NCBI GenBank assembly: GCA_964369405.1
Contig: CAYJGB010000014.1
Location: 1-50,444 of the forward strand
Source of the DNA: CAYJFG01 sp964369405
GTDB taxonomy: Bacteria; Bacillota; Clostridia; Oscillospirales; Acutalibacteraceae
Direction of reading: 5' to 3'
Length of the DNA stretch: 50,444 nt
Position 1 is the first letter of the stretch, and every line of letters begins with the position of its first letter. A program made the translations under genes and the position numbers. Positions 39,066 to 48,543 of the stretch are shown here, piece after piece. Under the pieces are notes generated by a model. It was not told the origin of the DNA and ran no database searches. It saw only the letters and a list, made by a program, of their open reading frames with translations.

Positions 39066-41840
39066 ATGAGTAAAACAAACTCTATAGATAAAAAGAAGGT
39101 TAGCACAGCTATTCATAAAAATAGACTGAGCAAAAAAAGTAAAAACAATCTTCTTTTAGTATCAGCGTTCTTTATACCGTTTTTACTTATGGGTACAGCA
39201 TTTGCGTATAATGGTGTGTATCCATTTGGAGATTCACAAATTTTAGTAACTGATTTATGGCAACAGTACTATCCGTTTTTAAGTGACTTCCATTCTAAAT
39301 TACAATCAGGAGATTCTTTGTTATATTCCTGGGGTGTAGGACTAGGTACAAATTATATAGCTCTTATGGCGTATTACCTTGCTAGTCCTCTGAATTTTTT
39401 AACAGTTTTAGTTCCATCTGAATTTTTAAGAGAAGCATTAACATTGTCGCTACTTATTAAAGTAGGGTGTGCAGGGCTATTTACTACATTTTTCCTACGA
39501 TATTCTTTTAAAAAGTTAGATGTTACAACTGTATTCTTTTCATCTTTATTTGCATTATGTTCCTTTACAATGGGTTATTATTGGAATGTAATATGGATGG
39601 ATACATTTGCATTATTCCCTTTAGTAGTTATGGGAACAGTTGCATTAATTAGAGAGGGTAAGTTTAGATTATATGTAATCTCATTAGCGCTTGCGATTTT
39701 AACAAACTATTATATTGGATTATTTGTTTGTGTATTCACAGTTTTTGTATTCTTTTCTGTATGCATATGCAGAAAACTTGCGTTAAAAGAATTTTTTAAG
39801 AAATTAGGTCAAATTGTTCTTTGTAGTATTGTATCAGTAATGTTTTCGGCATTTGTGACATTGCCAGCATATTATAACTTGCAGATTACTCAAAGTTCAG
39901 TTAATAATTTCCCTACTACGTGGCGTACAGAAAACCCTTTTACAGACGTAATTGGTAACTTTACTGCATTAAACGTTCCAAATGTAAAAGAAGGATTACC
40001 AAACGTATATGCAGGTTTTATATGTATAGTTCTAATAGGTATATATCTGTTAGCTAAAAATATTTCTGTCAGAGAAAAGCTGTGTAGTATTGTAGTTTTA
40101 ACATTTATACTAGTTAGTACAAATATAAATGTTTTAGATTATATATGGCATGGAATGCACGAAACTAATATGATACCATATAGATTTTCGTTTTTGATAT
40201 CGTTTATTATTGTAGTTTTAGCGTATAGGGCACTTATGGTAATAGACCAGATAAATATTGTAGATATAATATTTATGGCTATGATTTCAGGAGCAGTGTT
40301 GTTCTGTTACACAGTAAATGGTGATGATACAATTATTATAGTAGGAAATATTATTATTGCAGTATTCATAATATCATCAGTATTCTTATACAACAAAAAA
40401 GTCTTTAATAAAGCAACGTTAAATTTTTTGATATGTTTTGTCATATTAGCTGAGTTAACAGCTAGTGCATTTATTGGTGTAAACGAAGTAAGAGTTACTT
40501 CAAGGTCAACATATCCAGACCAGTTAGCAACTATTCAGCAAGCAGTAGAAGAAGTAGATACAATAGATGATGAAGAATTTTATAGAAGTGAATTTACAAA
40601 ATTCTATACAACTAACGACCCAGCGTTATATGGGTATTATGGAGTGTCGATGTTCTCATCTACAATAAATGTAAATGTATCAAACTTTATGTATGGTATA
40701 GGCGAATTAGGATGGGACGCAGGTAATAGATATTTATTTGCAGAGTCAACACCACTGACACATGCGTTTTTAGATGTTAAATATTTGATGGCGAAAAATG
40801 GACATATTTCAGACACATACCATTGGAAGCCGTTCACAACAACAGGATATTTACAAACTTATAAAAACACACATTATTTATCATTAGGATTTATGACAGA
40901 CAGAGAATTATTAAATTATGAATCAGTTTATGATAACTCTTTCGTATCTCAACAAAACTTGTTTGAAAAGTCTACAGGAGTAACAGATGATTTGTTCACA
41001 ATGGTAGATGTATATCAAGCAGGACATGTTAATGCAAATGTATATTATAGTGGAGAAACACAAACATACGGACAGTATACTTTTGCACCAGTAGATACAA
41101 CATTAGAAACAGAATTAGTATGGACATATTCAATGCCAGAAGATGGTACATTGTATGCATATCCTGACATTGACCATATAGAAACAATCTCAGCTGGAAA
41201 AGAGGGAGATACTGCAGTATCATATTCAGCAGGTAGACCGTATTTAATTTCAGTTGGTGAGTTTAAAAAAGGTGATATAATTAAATTTTCAGCAAAGCCA
41301 ACAACTGGGAATTCAGGGACAGCGCATATGTATGTAGGTATGTTGAACGAAGATGTTTTCCAAGAGGGATATGACATATTAAACGATGAAAAGCTTGAAA
41401 TAACAAGCTTTGAAACAACAAACATTAAAGGCAAGATAAACGTAAAAGAAGACGGACTATTATACACATCAATACCATATGAAAGTGGATGGAGTGCATA
41501 TGTAGACGGTCAAGAAGTAGAAGTGTTGAATATAGCAGAAGCTATGTGTGCAATAGACCTTACAAAAGGAGTACACGAGGTTGAGTTTAGATATTCGCCA
41601 GCAGGCTTTGTAACAGGAGTAATACTATTTGTAGTAGCACTAGGAATATTTATTCTAATGATATTCTTATCTAAACGTTTTGAAAAGAAAAAAGTTTTAG
41701 TAGGAACAACACTAGAAGAAACAGAAAGTGTTATAGAAGAAACACAATTGAAAGAAGATTTATCATCAGTAGAAAAAGAAGATAAAATAGAAGATATAAA
41801 AGAAGAAACAGAAGAAAAGCCAACGGACGATAATTTATAA
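39066..41840 (+). CDS. YfhO-family membrane glycosyltransferase (GT-C)
   Basis: 924 residues: about 12-14 membrane helices, then a large extracytoplasmic domain (about 480-840), a final helix (about 850-872) and a Glu/Lys-rich cytoplasmic tail. N-terminal motifs FGDSQILVTDLWQQYYPF and LLYSWGVGLGTNY are the YfhO signature. In Bacillus and Listeria, YfhO-type proteins transfer sugars from undecaprenyl phosphate to lipoteichoic or wall teichoic acid outside the cell, with CsbB and GtcA. Both partner families are encoded divergently 170 bp away, which supports that role. The acceptor is unknown here. Confidence 0.88.
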   Translation: MSKTNSIDKKKVSTAIHKNRLSKKSKNNLLLVSAFFIPFLLMGTAFAYNGVYPFGDSQILVTDLWQQYYPFLSDFHSKLQSGDSLLYSWGVGLGTNYIALMAYYLASPLNFLTVLVPSEFLREALTLSLLIKVGCAGLFTTFFLRYSFKKLDVTTVFFSSLFALCSFTMGYYWNVIWMDTFALFPLVVMGTVALIREGKFRLYVISLALAILTNYYIGLFVCVFTVFVFFSVCICRKLALKEFFKKLGQIVLCSIVSVMFSAFVTLPAYYNLQITQSSVNNFPTTWRTENPFTDVIGNFTALNVPNVKEGLPNVYAGFICIVLIGIYLLAKNISVREKLCSIVVLTFILVSTNINVLDYIWHGMHETNMIPYRFSFLISFIIVVLAYRALMVIDQINIVDIIFMAMISGAVLFCYTVNGDDTIIIVGNIIIAVFIISSVFLYNKKVFNKATLNFLICFVILAELTASAFIGVNEVRVTSRSTYPDQLATIQQAVEEVDTIDDEEFYRSEFTKFYTTNDPALYGYYGVSMFSSTINVNVSNFMYGIGELGWDAGNRYLFAESTPLTHAFLDVKYLMAKNGHISDTYHWKPFTTTGYLQTYKNTHYLSLGFMTDRELLNYESVYDNSFVSQQNLFEKSTGVTDDLFTMVDVYQAGHVNANVYYSGETQTYGQYTFAPVDTTLETELVWTYSMPEDGTLYAYPDIDHIETISAGKEGDTAVSYSAGRPYLISVGEFKKGDIIKFSAKPTTGNSGTAHMYVGMLNEDVFQEGYDILNDEKLEITSFETTNIKGKINVKEDGLLYTSIPYESGWSAYVDGQEVEVLNIAEAMCAIDLTKGVHEVEFRYSPAGFVTGVILFVVALGIFILMIFLSKRFEKKKVLVGTTLEETESVIEETQLKEDLSSVEKEDKIEDIKEETEEKPTDDNL

Positions 41841-41880
41841 AATTTCTTGGTTGTCGCACTAATGTTAATATTACCAAATC

Positions 41881-42036
41881 TTTGTAGGGGAGCATTCCAT
41901 ATGCTCCCCAATTTTTGTAAATTTGAAGAATTTCGGGCAAAAATAGATTTCGCCTCTACAGGTTTGTGGTTATATTATAATTTGTGCTATATAAAAACAA
42001 CGGGCGAAAATGGATTTCGCCCCTACAGGTTTGTGG
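41881..42036. repeat. Cluster of three dispersed hairpin repeats
   Basis: Unit 1 (41881-41909): GGGGAGCAT-TCCAT-ATGCTCCCC. Unit 2 (41934-41980): a degenerate GGGCAAAAATAGATTTCGCC with a CTACAGGTTTGTGG flank. Unit 3 (41981-42036): GGGCGAAA-ATGGA-TTTCGCCC with the same flank. Unit 3 is the reverse complement of 50387-50442 with only an A-run length difference over about 55 bp, and unit 1 matches 2991-3012. The remaining gap between yfhO and the M23 gene has no frame. Confidence 0.8.
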
Positions 42037-42151
42037 TTTTTTTATAATTAGTGCGTTGCAAAATTAATGGTCACATTCTACCCTTTTTCAACTGATTTTA
42101 TTATCGAAATATTGCACACTCAACGTTCAAAACATTTAAAAAAATAATAAA

Positions 42152-42196
42152 AATAGGTATGTAATTAATGAAAAACTCATTTATTACATACCTATT
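42152..42196 (-). terminator. Terminator of the M23 peptidase gene
   Basis: AATAGGTATGTAATTAATG pairs with CATTTATTACATACCTATT (one mismatch, 19-bp stem). The minus strand then runs into a T-rich tail (TTATTATTTTTTT). Confidence 0.75.
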
Positions 42197-42216
42197 AAAT
42201 TTATATATTATTTATA

Positions 42217-43404
42217 TCAACCAAACTCAATTGCTGGGTCGTATTTTACACCGTTACGCCAACATTCAAAATGTAGGTGAGCTCCAAAAGAGTTTCCTGT
42301 ATTACCAACATAACCAATTACTTCACCTTGTTTTACTTGTTGCCCAACATTAACTGTTATATAGCTACAATGTGCTGATAAAGTAGAGTAACCATCTCCG
42401 TGGTCTACTAATATGTAATAACCCCAACCACTACCCCATTCGTCAGTTTTGTTTGCAGTTATAATTACTCCGTCGGCTGCTGCTACTATTGGTTTTCCGT
42501 ATGCACTACCATTACACGCAAAGTCCCACCCTTTATGGTTTCTGCCGTCACCCCAGTAAGAAGTAATTATTGGACATTCTGGAGCAGGCCATATATATCT
42601 GCCAGAACCACCCTCAGGTACTACAGTAGAACCACTGCTTGAACTGCCACTACTGTTATTTTGAGCGGCGTATTCTTTTTGGAATTGTAATAGTTCATCT
42701 GACAATTGTTCTTGTTCTTCTGAAATATTATGTATATGTTCTTCGGTTTCTTCTTTGTCAGATTCAAGACTCTTAATAATTGCTTGAGTTTTTTCATACA
42801 ATGTATCTAAATCTTTACTTGCAGACTCTAATTCTTCTTTAGATTTTTCTACAGCGTTTCTGTCGTCAATTAATTTTTGCTTATCTTCTTCCATAACGGC
42901 TATATTTTCATTTAGCTGTGCTATTAATTCGTTATCATGCTCTGATATCGCTTGTATTACAGCTGCTGTATCTACTAAAGTTGCCATATCTTCACAATCT
43001 AGCAGTATACTTAAATAGTGAGTTTCGCCAGCCATATATAATGACCTTAATCTATCGCCTAATATAACATAGTCTTTTTCGATTTCTAACTCTAAATCTA
43101 ATATGCTTTTTTGAGTTGCTTCAATATCATTATTATAATCAGTTATGGCAATATTTAACTTGTCTATGTCCTCTTCAAGAGCATTCATTTCTTCTTGATA
43201 CTCTTTTAAAGCCGCCTCTTCTTTTTCTATTTCTTCCTGAGTTTCCTCTAACTCTTGTTCTAGATTGTCTTTCTCTTCTTGTAAAGTGTCTTTCTGGTCA
43301 TTATAATCATCAAGACTTGTAATAGCAGATACACTGCCAATGCTTAACATTGTAAAACACAAAATAGTTATTAATATAATATTTAAACGTTTTTTAACTT
43401 TCAT
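42217..43404 (-). CDS. Secreted M23 peptidoglycan peptidase with coiled coil (EnvC/NlpD-like)
   Basis: 395 residues: signal peptide (about 1-28), a long coiled coil (about 30-245, Glu/Lys/Gln-rich heptads), a Ser/Gly linker, and a C-terminal LytM/M23 domain with HKGWD (first His and Asp zinc ligands), AAHC-type second helix and HLHFE (HxH). The zinc ligands look complete, so it is probably an active endopeptidase rather than only an amidase activator. The chosen ATG (43404) follows GAAGGGACAATATTT; an upstream in-frame start (43437) has no site. Coiled-coil M23 proteins often act in cell separation under FtsEX control, but no such genes are here. Confidence 0.9.
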   Translation of the reverse strand: MKVKKRLNIILITILCFTMLSIGSVSAITSLDDYNDQKDTLQEEKDNLEQELEETQEEIEKEEAALKEYQEEMNALEEDIDKLNIAITDYNNDIEATQKSILDLELEIEKDYVILGDRLRSLYMAGETHYLSILLDCEDMATLVDTAAVIQAISEHDNELIAQLNENIAVMEEDKQKLIDDRNAVEKSKEELESASKDLDTLYEKTQAIIKSLESDKEETEEHIHNISEEQEQLSDELLQFQKEYAAQNNSSGSSSSGSTVVPEGGSGRYIWPAPECPIITSYWGDGRNHKGWDFACNGSAYGKPIVAAADGVIITANKTDEWGSGWGYYILVDHGDGYSTLSAHCSYITVNVGQQVKQGEVIGYVGNTGNSFGAHLHFECWRNGVKYDPAIEFG

Positions 43405-43642
43405 AAATATTGTCCCTTCACTTAAATCATAATTCAATTTAAAACAAATTGTAACATAAAATCAAGTTGTTTTCAATACTTATTTCAAAATTATTACAAA
43501 AAAATATCAGAATTAAATCACAAAAACCTCATTAAATAGGATAAAATAGGTGCAAGGTTACAAAAATGTAATTTTTTACTTTTTTTTGTCTGCTGTTGCT
43601 ATCGTTTTATATTTTCTTTTTCTTCTTTTTTTTACACGTCAT

Positions 43643-43651
43643 TTAGACAAA
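43643..43651 (-). promoter_or_regulatory. Putative Spo0A box
   Basis: On the minus strand, TTTGTCTAA differs from the 0A consensus TTTGTCGAA at one position. It overlaps the -35 of the spoIIE promoter, as 0A boxes do in Bacillus spoIIE and spoIIG. Confidence 0.45.
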
Positions 43652-43676
43652 TTAATTTATATGATTGTTTTATAAT
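43644..43676 (+). promoter_or_regulatory. spoIIE-type promoter with 21-bp spacing
   Basis: TAGACA (43644-43649) and TATAAT (43671-43676) are 21 bp apart. In Bacillus the Spo0A-dependent spoIIE promoter has the same long spacing. No closer -35 match exists for this TATAAT. The rest of 43405-43722 is T-rich without genes. Confidence 0.5.
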
Positions 43677-43722
43677 CTTTATTACATATTAAATCTATTT
43701 CAGTTCAAAGCGAGGGGTACAT

Positions 43723-46077
43723 ATGAAAATCAATAATACTGTCGATATTAAAAAAAATTTGCGTACTACATTAACTTCTTCTTCAATTGTTAATTTTTAT
43801 AGCCATATAATATTTTTTATTTGTGGCATTTTTGTTTCTGGAGGAGCTGTTTTTGGCGAGTATGCTCCTTTTGGTGCTTCTTTAATTGCATCTGTTCCGT
43901 TTAAAAATCTTTTTTCCTCTTTAATCGGTGTAAGCGTTGGCTACCTTGCTTTTTCAGATGGTTCTGGCTTTAGGTACGTTGCCACAATCATTGCTATTGG
44001 TGCTATCAGATGGACTTTAAGTGATATTAAAAAAATTAATAAAACACGATTTTTCGCTCCAATCGTTGCATTTGTTCCTATGTTAGCTACTGGATTAGTT
44101 CTTTCTTCTGTTGTTGATTTTTCTATCAATATTGTTTCTATGACTGTTGTTGAAGCTTTTCTATCGGCTGTTGGTGCTTACTTTTTTAGCAGATGTATTA
44201 TGCTTTCTTATAGCACAAAAACTTTAAATTCATTTAATCAGCAAGAGGTAGCTTGCGTGGCGATGACAGCATGCATATTATTACTTTCTCTAGCAAGTGT
44301 TAATTTTAGTGGGGTGTCATTGGGAAGAGTTTTAGCAGTTGCTGTTGTTTTATTTTGCGCTCAATATGGTGCTGTTGCTGGTGGTAGTATTAGTGGAGTT
44401 GCTACAGGTGTACTTTTTAGTATGACAAATAATACCACTATCTTTTTAGCCGGTGCATACGCTTTTGGTGGTCTTATGGCTGGGCTTTTTGCTCAAGTTG
44501 GTAAGATTGCTGTTATATTTGCATTCTTAATTTCTAGTGTGCTGATGTCTTTTCAATCTCAAGATACCACAATGATATTTACTAATTTATACGAAGTTAT
44601 AATTGCTTCTTTAATTTTCTTTTTTATTCCTAAATCTTTTGGAAATCAAATTACAGATATTTTTGCTCCTCCAGTAGATAAAATGAAATCTGAAGGCCTT
44701 AGAAAAAGTATTATTATGCGTCTTGACTTTGCTTCTAAGGCATTAGAAGATGTGTCTACATCAGTTGACCAAGTTGCAGAAAAAATGAAAGATATTTTCT
44801 CAAACGATATTGAGGAAATTTATAATCAATCAACTATGGAAACATGTTCAAATTGTGGGCTTAGAGTATATTGCTTGGACAAGCATAAACACGTTAGCAA
44901 AAATGATTTTTCAAAACTGAGTAGTATCCTTAAGAAAAATGGAGAAATAACACAAGAAGACTTTTCGAATGCGTTTACAAAAAAATGTTGCAAAGTAGCA
45001 GAAATGACATTATCTATAAACAGAAATTACAATTTATATGTTGCATCATTATCAGCTGATATGAGAGTAGGGGAGATTAGAAGCGTTGTAGCAGGACAGT
45101 TCTCAGGTCTAGGCGATATACTAGGACAATTAGCACATGAGTTTGAGCATTTTGAAAGATATGATTTACAAGCATCGCAAAGAATAAGCAGTGCATTAAA
45201 AATGCTTGGAATTACACCTATAGATGTTAGTTGTAGAATAGATAAACTCAACAGAATGACAGTAGAAATTGAGGCGTTTAATGTAAATCAAACTGACATA
45301 AAAAAAGCAGAATTTATAAAAGAAATATCGAAAGCGAGTGGCAGAAGATTAGATACACCACAAATAAGTATAGCATCAAATATAAGTAGAATAAGTATGG
45401 CACAAAGAGCATATTTTGATACTCAAATAGGAAGTGCGCAACATGTAAGTGGAGAGGGTCAATTGTGTGGTGATAGTTACAATTATTTTAATGATGGAAT
45501 GGGTAGAATGGTATCTATAATAAGTGATGGAATGGGAACAGGAGGAAGAGCAGCAGTAGATGGAAGTATGGCAGAAAATATTATGACAAAGTTAGTAAAA
45601 GCAGGATTAGGGTTTGATTGTGCGTTAAGAGTAGTAAATTCAGCATTAATGGTAAAGTCTGGAGATGAATCTCTAGCAACGCTTGATATAGCAAGTATAG
45701 ACTTATATTCAGGAAAAGTTGAGATATTAAAAGCAGGAGCACCACTTACAGTGATAAGAAAAGGTGGTAAAACATATAGAAGTAATAGTGCATCTTTGCC
45801 AGCAGGTATATTAACAGATGTAAAGTTTTCTCATGATAGTGTGCGATTAGAGGCAAATGACTGGTTGATAATGGTATCAGATGGAGCAGTGGCAACAGGA
45901 GATATGTGGTTAGAAAAGCTAGTCGAAGAAATGGAGAAAGAAACAGCACCACAAATGGCAAAAGAAATAGTAAGAGAAGCAAAGCTTAGGAGAACAGATG
46001 GAAGAGATGATGATATAACAGCAATAGCAATAAAGATGTGTTTTGATAATAGGCAAGCAAAATCAAAAATTAGGTAA
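43723..46077 (+). CDS. spoIIE: Stage II sporulation protein E (forespore phosphatase)
   Basis: SpoIIE dephosphorylates the anti-anti-sigma factor SpoIIAA to activate sigma-F in the forespore. The 784-residue protein has an N-terminal membrane region with about ten helices (1-320), a regulatory linker with a Cys cluster (ETCSNCGLRVYC), and a C-terminal PP2C domain (about 575-780) with GDSYNYF, IISDGMGTG, LATLDIASIDLYSG, MVSDGA and DDDITAIAI, which supply the metal-binding aspartates. The length is close to the Bacillus protein. The strong site GCGAGGGG is 6 bp before the ATG. Confidence 0.95.
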   Translation: MKINNTVDIKKNLRTTLTSSSIVNFYSHIIFFICGIFVSGGAVFGEYAPFGASLIASVPFKNLFSSLIGVSVGYLAFSDGSGFRYVATIIAIGAIRWTLSDIKKINKTRFFAPIVAFVPMLATGLVLSSVVDFSINIVSMTVVEAFLSAVGAYFFSRCIMLSYSTKTLNSFNQQEVACVAMTACILLLSLASVNFSGVSLGRVLAVAVVLFCAQYGAVAGGSISGVATGVLFSMTNNTTIFLAGAYAFGGLMAGLFAQVGKIAVIFAFLISSVLMSFQSQDTTMIFTNLYEVIIASLIFFFIPKSFGNQITDIFAPPVDKMKSEGLRKSIIMRLDFASKALEDVSTSVDQVAEKMKDIFSNDIEEIYNQSTMETCSNCGLRVYCLDKHKHVSKNDFSKLSSILKKNGEITQEDFSNAFTKKCCKVAEMTLSINRNYNLYVASLSADMRVGEIRSVVAGQFSGLGDILGQLAHEFEHFERYDLQASQRISSALKMLGITPIDVSCRIDKLNRMTVEIEAFNVNQTDIKKAEFIKEISKASGRRLDTPQISIASNISRISMAQRAYFDTQIGSAQHVSGEGQLCGDSYNYFNDGMGRMVSIISDGMGTGGRAAVDGSMAENIMTKLVKAGLGFDCALRVVNSALMVKSGDESLATLDIASIDLYSGKVEILKAGAPLTVIRKGGKTYRSNSASLPAGILTDVKFSHDSVRLEANDWLIMVSDGAVATGDMWLEKLVEEMEKETAPQMAKEIVREAKLRRTDGRDDDITAIAIKMCFDNRQAKSKIR

Positions 46078-46093
46078 TAATTATTAAAAAATA

Positions 46094-46122
46094 TTGAAAC
46101 TGTAAATAAATTAATGTATAAT
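46094..46122 (+). promoter_or_regulatory. Promoter of the nitroreductase gene
   Basis: TTGAAA (46094-46099), 17-bp spacer, TATAAT (46117-46122), 35 bp before the start codon. Confidence 0.65.
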
Positions 46123-46156
46123 AATTATAAATACAATTTGAAAGGAAGAATAAAAT

Positions 46157-46696
46157 ATGGACGCAGTAACAATGCTTAAAGAAAGAAGAAGTGTAAGAAA
46201 ATACAAAGATGAGAAAGTAAGCCACGAAGTTATCAAAGAGATAATGGAGAGTACAAGGTATGCACAATCTTGGGCAAATTTTCAAATTGCAAGGTATACA
46301 TTTGTAGAAGATGAAGATAAAATAAATCAGCTTGCAACAAAAGGTGTAGAGGGATTTGTGTATAACATAGGAATACTAAAAAAAGCAAAATCGGTAGTAG
46401 TGCTTAGTTGTGTAAAAGGAAAAAGTGGGAAAATAGGCGAAGAATATGTTACGAGTAAAGAAAACGTGTGGGAAATATTTGATGCAGGTATAGCGTGTCA
46501 AACATTTTGCTTAGCAGCGTTTGAAAAAGGTGTAGGAACATGTGTAATGGGAGTAATAAACGATAAAGAAATCTCACAAATAGTGGATTTACCAGAGGGA
46601 GAAACAGTAGCAGCCTTAATAGTGTATGGTTATCCAGATGAACAGCCAAAACCAACAGCTAGAAAAGAAGTGGACGAAATAATAAGATTTATTTAG
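46157..46696 (+). CDS. Nitroreductase family flavoprotein
   Basis: An FMN-dependent NAD(P)H oxidoreductase of 179 residues. It opens with the FMN-phosphate motif LKERRSVRKYKDEKV and later shows SWANFQIARYTFV (SxxNxQ-like) and a C-terminal VAALIVYGYPDEQPKPTAR, both standard. The short form is typical of small clostridial nitroreductases. Substrate is unknown. It is monocistronic with its own promoter. Confidence 0.9.
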   Translation: MDAVTMLKERRSVRKYKDEKVSHEVIKEIMESTRYAQSWANFQIARYTFVEDEDKINQLATKGVEGFVYNIGILKKAKSVVVLSCVKGKSGKIGEEYVTSKENVWEIFDAGIACQTFCLAAFEKGVGTCVMGVINDKEISQIVDLPEGETVAALIVYGYPDEQPKPTARKEVDEIIRFI

Positions 46697-47055
46697 TGTT
46701 TTTAATTAAAAAGCACTTAGAAATTACAAAATATTAATAAATATTAAAAAATGTAATGAAAATTTTGTGTATATATGCTAGTCTTGCATTTAAAATATAT
46801 TAAAATGTAATAATCATTTTTTTATTTTTAAAAAACTGTTGCAGTTATTTCCAATATAATATATAATATATGTAAATTACACATAAAAAATGTTTCGTAT
46901 CAAGATTTAAAATGTATAAATTTTTGCAAAATACGTGATATTCAGTGCGTTTGTACATAGTTTATACACACATTTAATCTTTCGTTAACATATTTTTCAT
47001 TGTGTTTATTTATCAAAAATCAATTAAATTAAATTTAAAAAAGGAGAGATTTATT
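46697..47055. other. AT-rich leader region of the second CUT1 operon
   Basis: 359 bp without a gene. It contains the promoter listed at 46839-46867, a short AGTGTTTTT/AAAAAGCACT palindrome at the left end, and a long leader (about 180 nt) ending in AAAAAGGAGAGATTT before the start codon. No cre-like site comparable to 26687-26700 was found. Confidence 0.5.
46839..46867 (+). promoter_or_regulatory. Promoter of the second CUT1 transporter operon
   Basis: TTGCAG (46839-46844), 17-bp spacer, TATAAT (46862-46867). Other TATAAT-like sequences lie nearby in this very AT-rich stretch, so the choice is tentative. Confidence 0.45.
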
Positions 47056-48438
47056 ATGCGTAAGTTTTCAAGATTTATGGCATTAGCAATGGCTACTTGT
47101 TTAACAGCTACTGCTTTTGTTGGTTGTACATCTGATGATGGTTCTGGAGGTGGCGATGCTGCTGCGGAAGAAATATTCTTCCTAAACTTTAAACCTGAAA
47201 TCGAAGATAAATATGAGGCGATTGTTGAACAATATAAAGAAGAAACAGGTGTAACTGTTAAAGTTGTAACAGCTGCTTCTGGTCAATATGAGCAAACTTT
47301 AACTTCTGAAATTGCTAAAAGTGACCCTCCTACAATTTTCCAAATCAATGGTCCTGTAGGTTATCAAAACTGGGCTGACTATTGTGCAGATTTATCTGAT
47401 ACTGACATTTATGGATTATTATCTGATGCTGGTAAAGATTTAGCAGTTAAAAATGATGACGGTGTTTACGGTGTTCCTTATGCTGTAGAGGGTTATGGTA
47501 TTATATATAATGATGCTATAATGACAAAATATTTTGAGTCAGCTGATAAAGCTACTGATATAGCTTCTGTTGAAGAAATTGATAGTTTTGCTGATTTAAA
47601 AGCTGTTACAGAAGATATGACAAAAATGAAAGACGAGTTAGGTATTGAGGGTGTATTTGCTTCAACTTCAATGGCTGAAGGTAATGACTGGAGATGGCAA
47701 ACTCACTTAGCTAACTTACCTCTATATTATGAATTTATGGACAAAGATAGTGCTAATCCAATTTTAGCAGGATTAGAAGCTGATTCAATAGAGTTTACTT
47801 ATGGCGATGATTACAAAAACATATTTGACTTATATATCAATAACTCAGTAACAGAGAAAAACTTACTTTCTTCTAAAACTGTTGACGATTCAATGGCAGA
47901 ATTTGCTTTAGGTAAAGCTGCTATGGTTCAAAATGGTAACTGGGGCTGGGGACAAATTAGTGGTGTTGAAGGCAACGTTACTAAAGAAGACGACATTAAA
48001 TTCTTACCAATCTACACAGGCGTTGAAGGCGAAGAAACACAAGGTATCTGCATAGGTACAGAAAACTACTTTGCAATTAACAGCCAAGTAAGCGAAGAAA
48101 AACAAAAAGCATCTGCTGATTTCTTAAATTGGTTATTCTCAAGTGAAGAAGGTAAAAAAGCTGTTACTAACGAATTAGGCTTTATTACTCCATTTACTTC
48201 ATTCTCAGAAGATGAGCAACCAACAGACCCACTAGCTAAAGAAATTTTAAGATATCAAGCTGAAGCTGGTACAATAAATAACCCAGTTTGGTTATTTACA
48301 GCTTTCCCAAGTGAGCAATTTAAAGCTGATTTTGGTGCAGCATTACTAGAGTACACTCAAGACCAAAAATCATGGGATGAAGTTTCTCAAGTAGTAGTAG
48401 ATTCATGGGCAACTGAAAGAGCAGCAACAGCTCAATAA
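47056..48438 (+). CDS. Sugar ABC transporter substrate-binding lipoprotein (copy 2)
   Basis: A family 1 solute-binding lipoprotein, 460 residues, of a CUT1 importer, probably for maltodextrins. The signal sequence ends in lipobox AFVGC, so Cys24 would carry the lipid. Core motifs IFFLNFKPEIEDKYEAIVEQ, PPTIFQINGP, GVYGVPYAVEGYGIIYND and FALGKAAMVQNGNW match the copy at 26975 almost residue for residue, but here the Cys is intact. The start at 47056 has AAGGAGAG 7-12 bp upstream; the upstream in-frame ATG (47002) has no site. A terminator-like hairpin separates it from the permeases. Confidence 0.93.
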   Translation: MRKFSRFMALAMATCLTATAFVGCTSDDGSGGGDAAAEEIFFLNFKPEIEDKYEAIVEQYKEETGVTVKVVTAASGQYEQTLTSEIAKSDPPTIFQINGPVGYQNWADYCADLSDTDIYGLLSDAGKDLAVKNDDGVYGVPYAVEGYGIIYNDAIMTKYFESADKATDIASVEEIDSFADLKAVTEDMTKMKDELGIEGVFASTSMAEGNDWRWQTHLANLPLYYEFMDKDSANPILAGLEADSIEFTYGDDYKNIFDLYINNSVTEKNLLSSKTVDDSMAEFALGKAAMVQNGNWGWGQISGVEGNVTKEDDIKFLPIYTGVEGEETQGICIGTENYFAINSQVSEEKQKASADFLNWLFSSEEGKKAVTNELGFITPFTSFSEDEQPTDPLAKEILRYQAEAGTINNPVWLFTAFPSEQFKADFGAALLEYTQDQKSWDEVSQVVVDSWATERAATAQ

Positions 48439-48470
48439 GGTATTGTAGCTAATTAATTTATTTATAAAAC

Positions 48471-48510
48471 AACACCTCGGGTTAACTGTTAGTTGCTCGA
48501 GGTGTTTTCT
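48471..48510 (+). terminator. Hairpin between binding-protein and permease genes
   Basis: AACACCTCG pairs with CGAGGTGTT, followed by TTTCT; a small AACT/AGTT pair sits in the loop. It is a partial terminator or 3'-end stabiliser that would leave more message for the binding protein than for the permeases. No such hairpin lies at the same place in copy 1. Confidence 0.7.
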
Positions 48511-48543
48511 ATAAATATCAGTGAATGAAGAGGTATGTGTATT

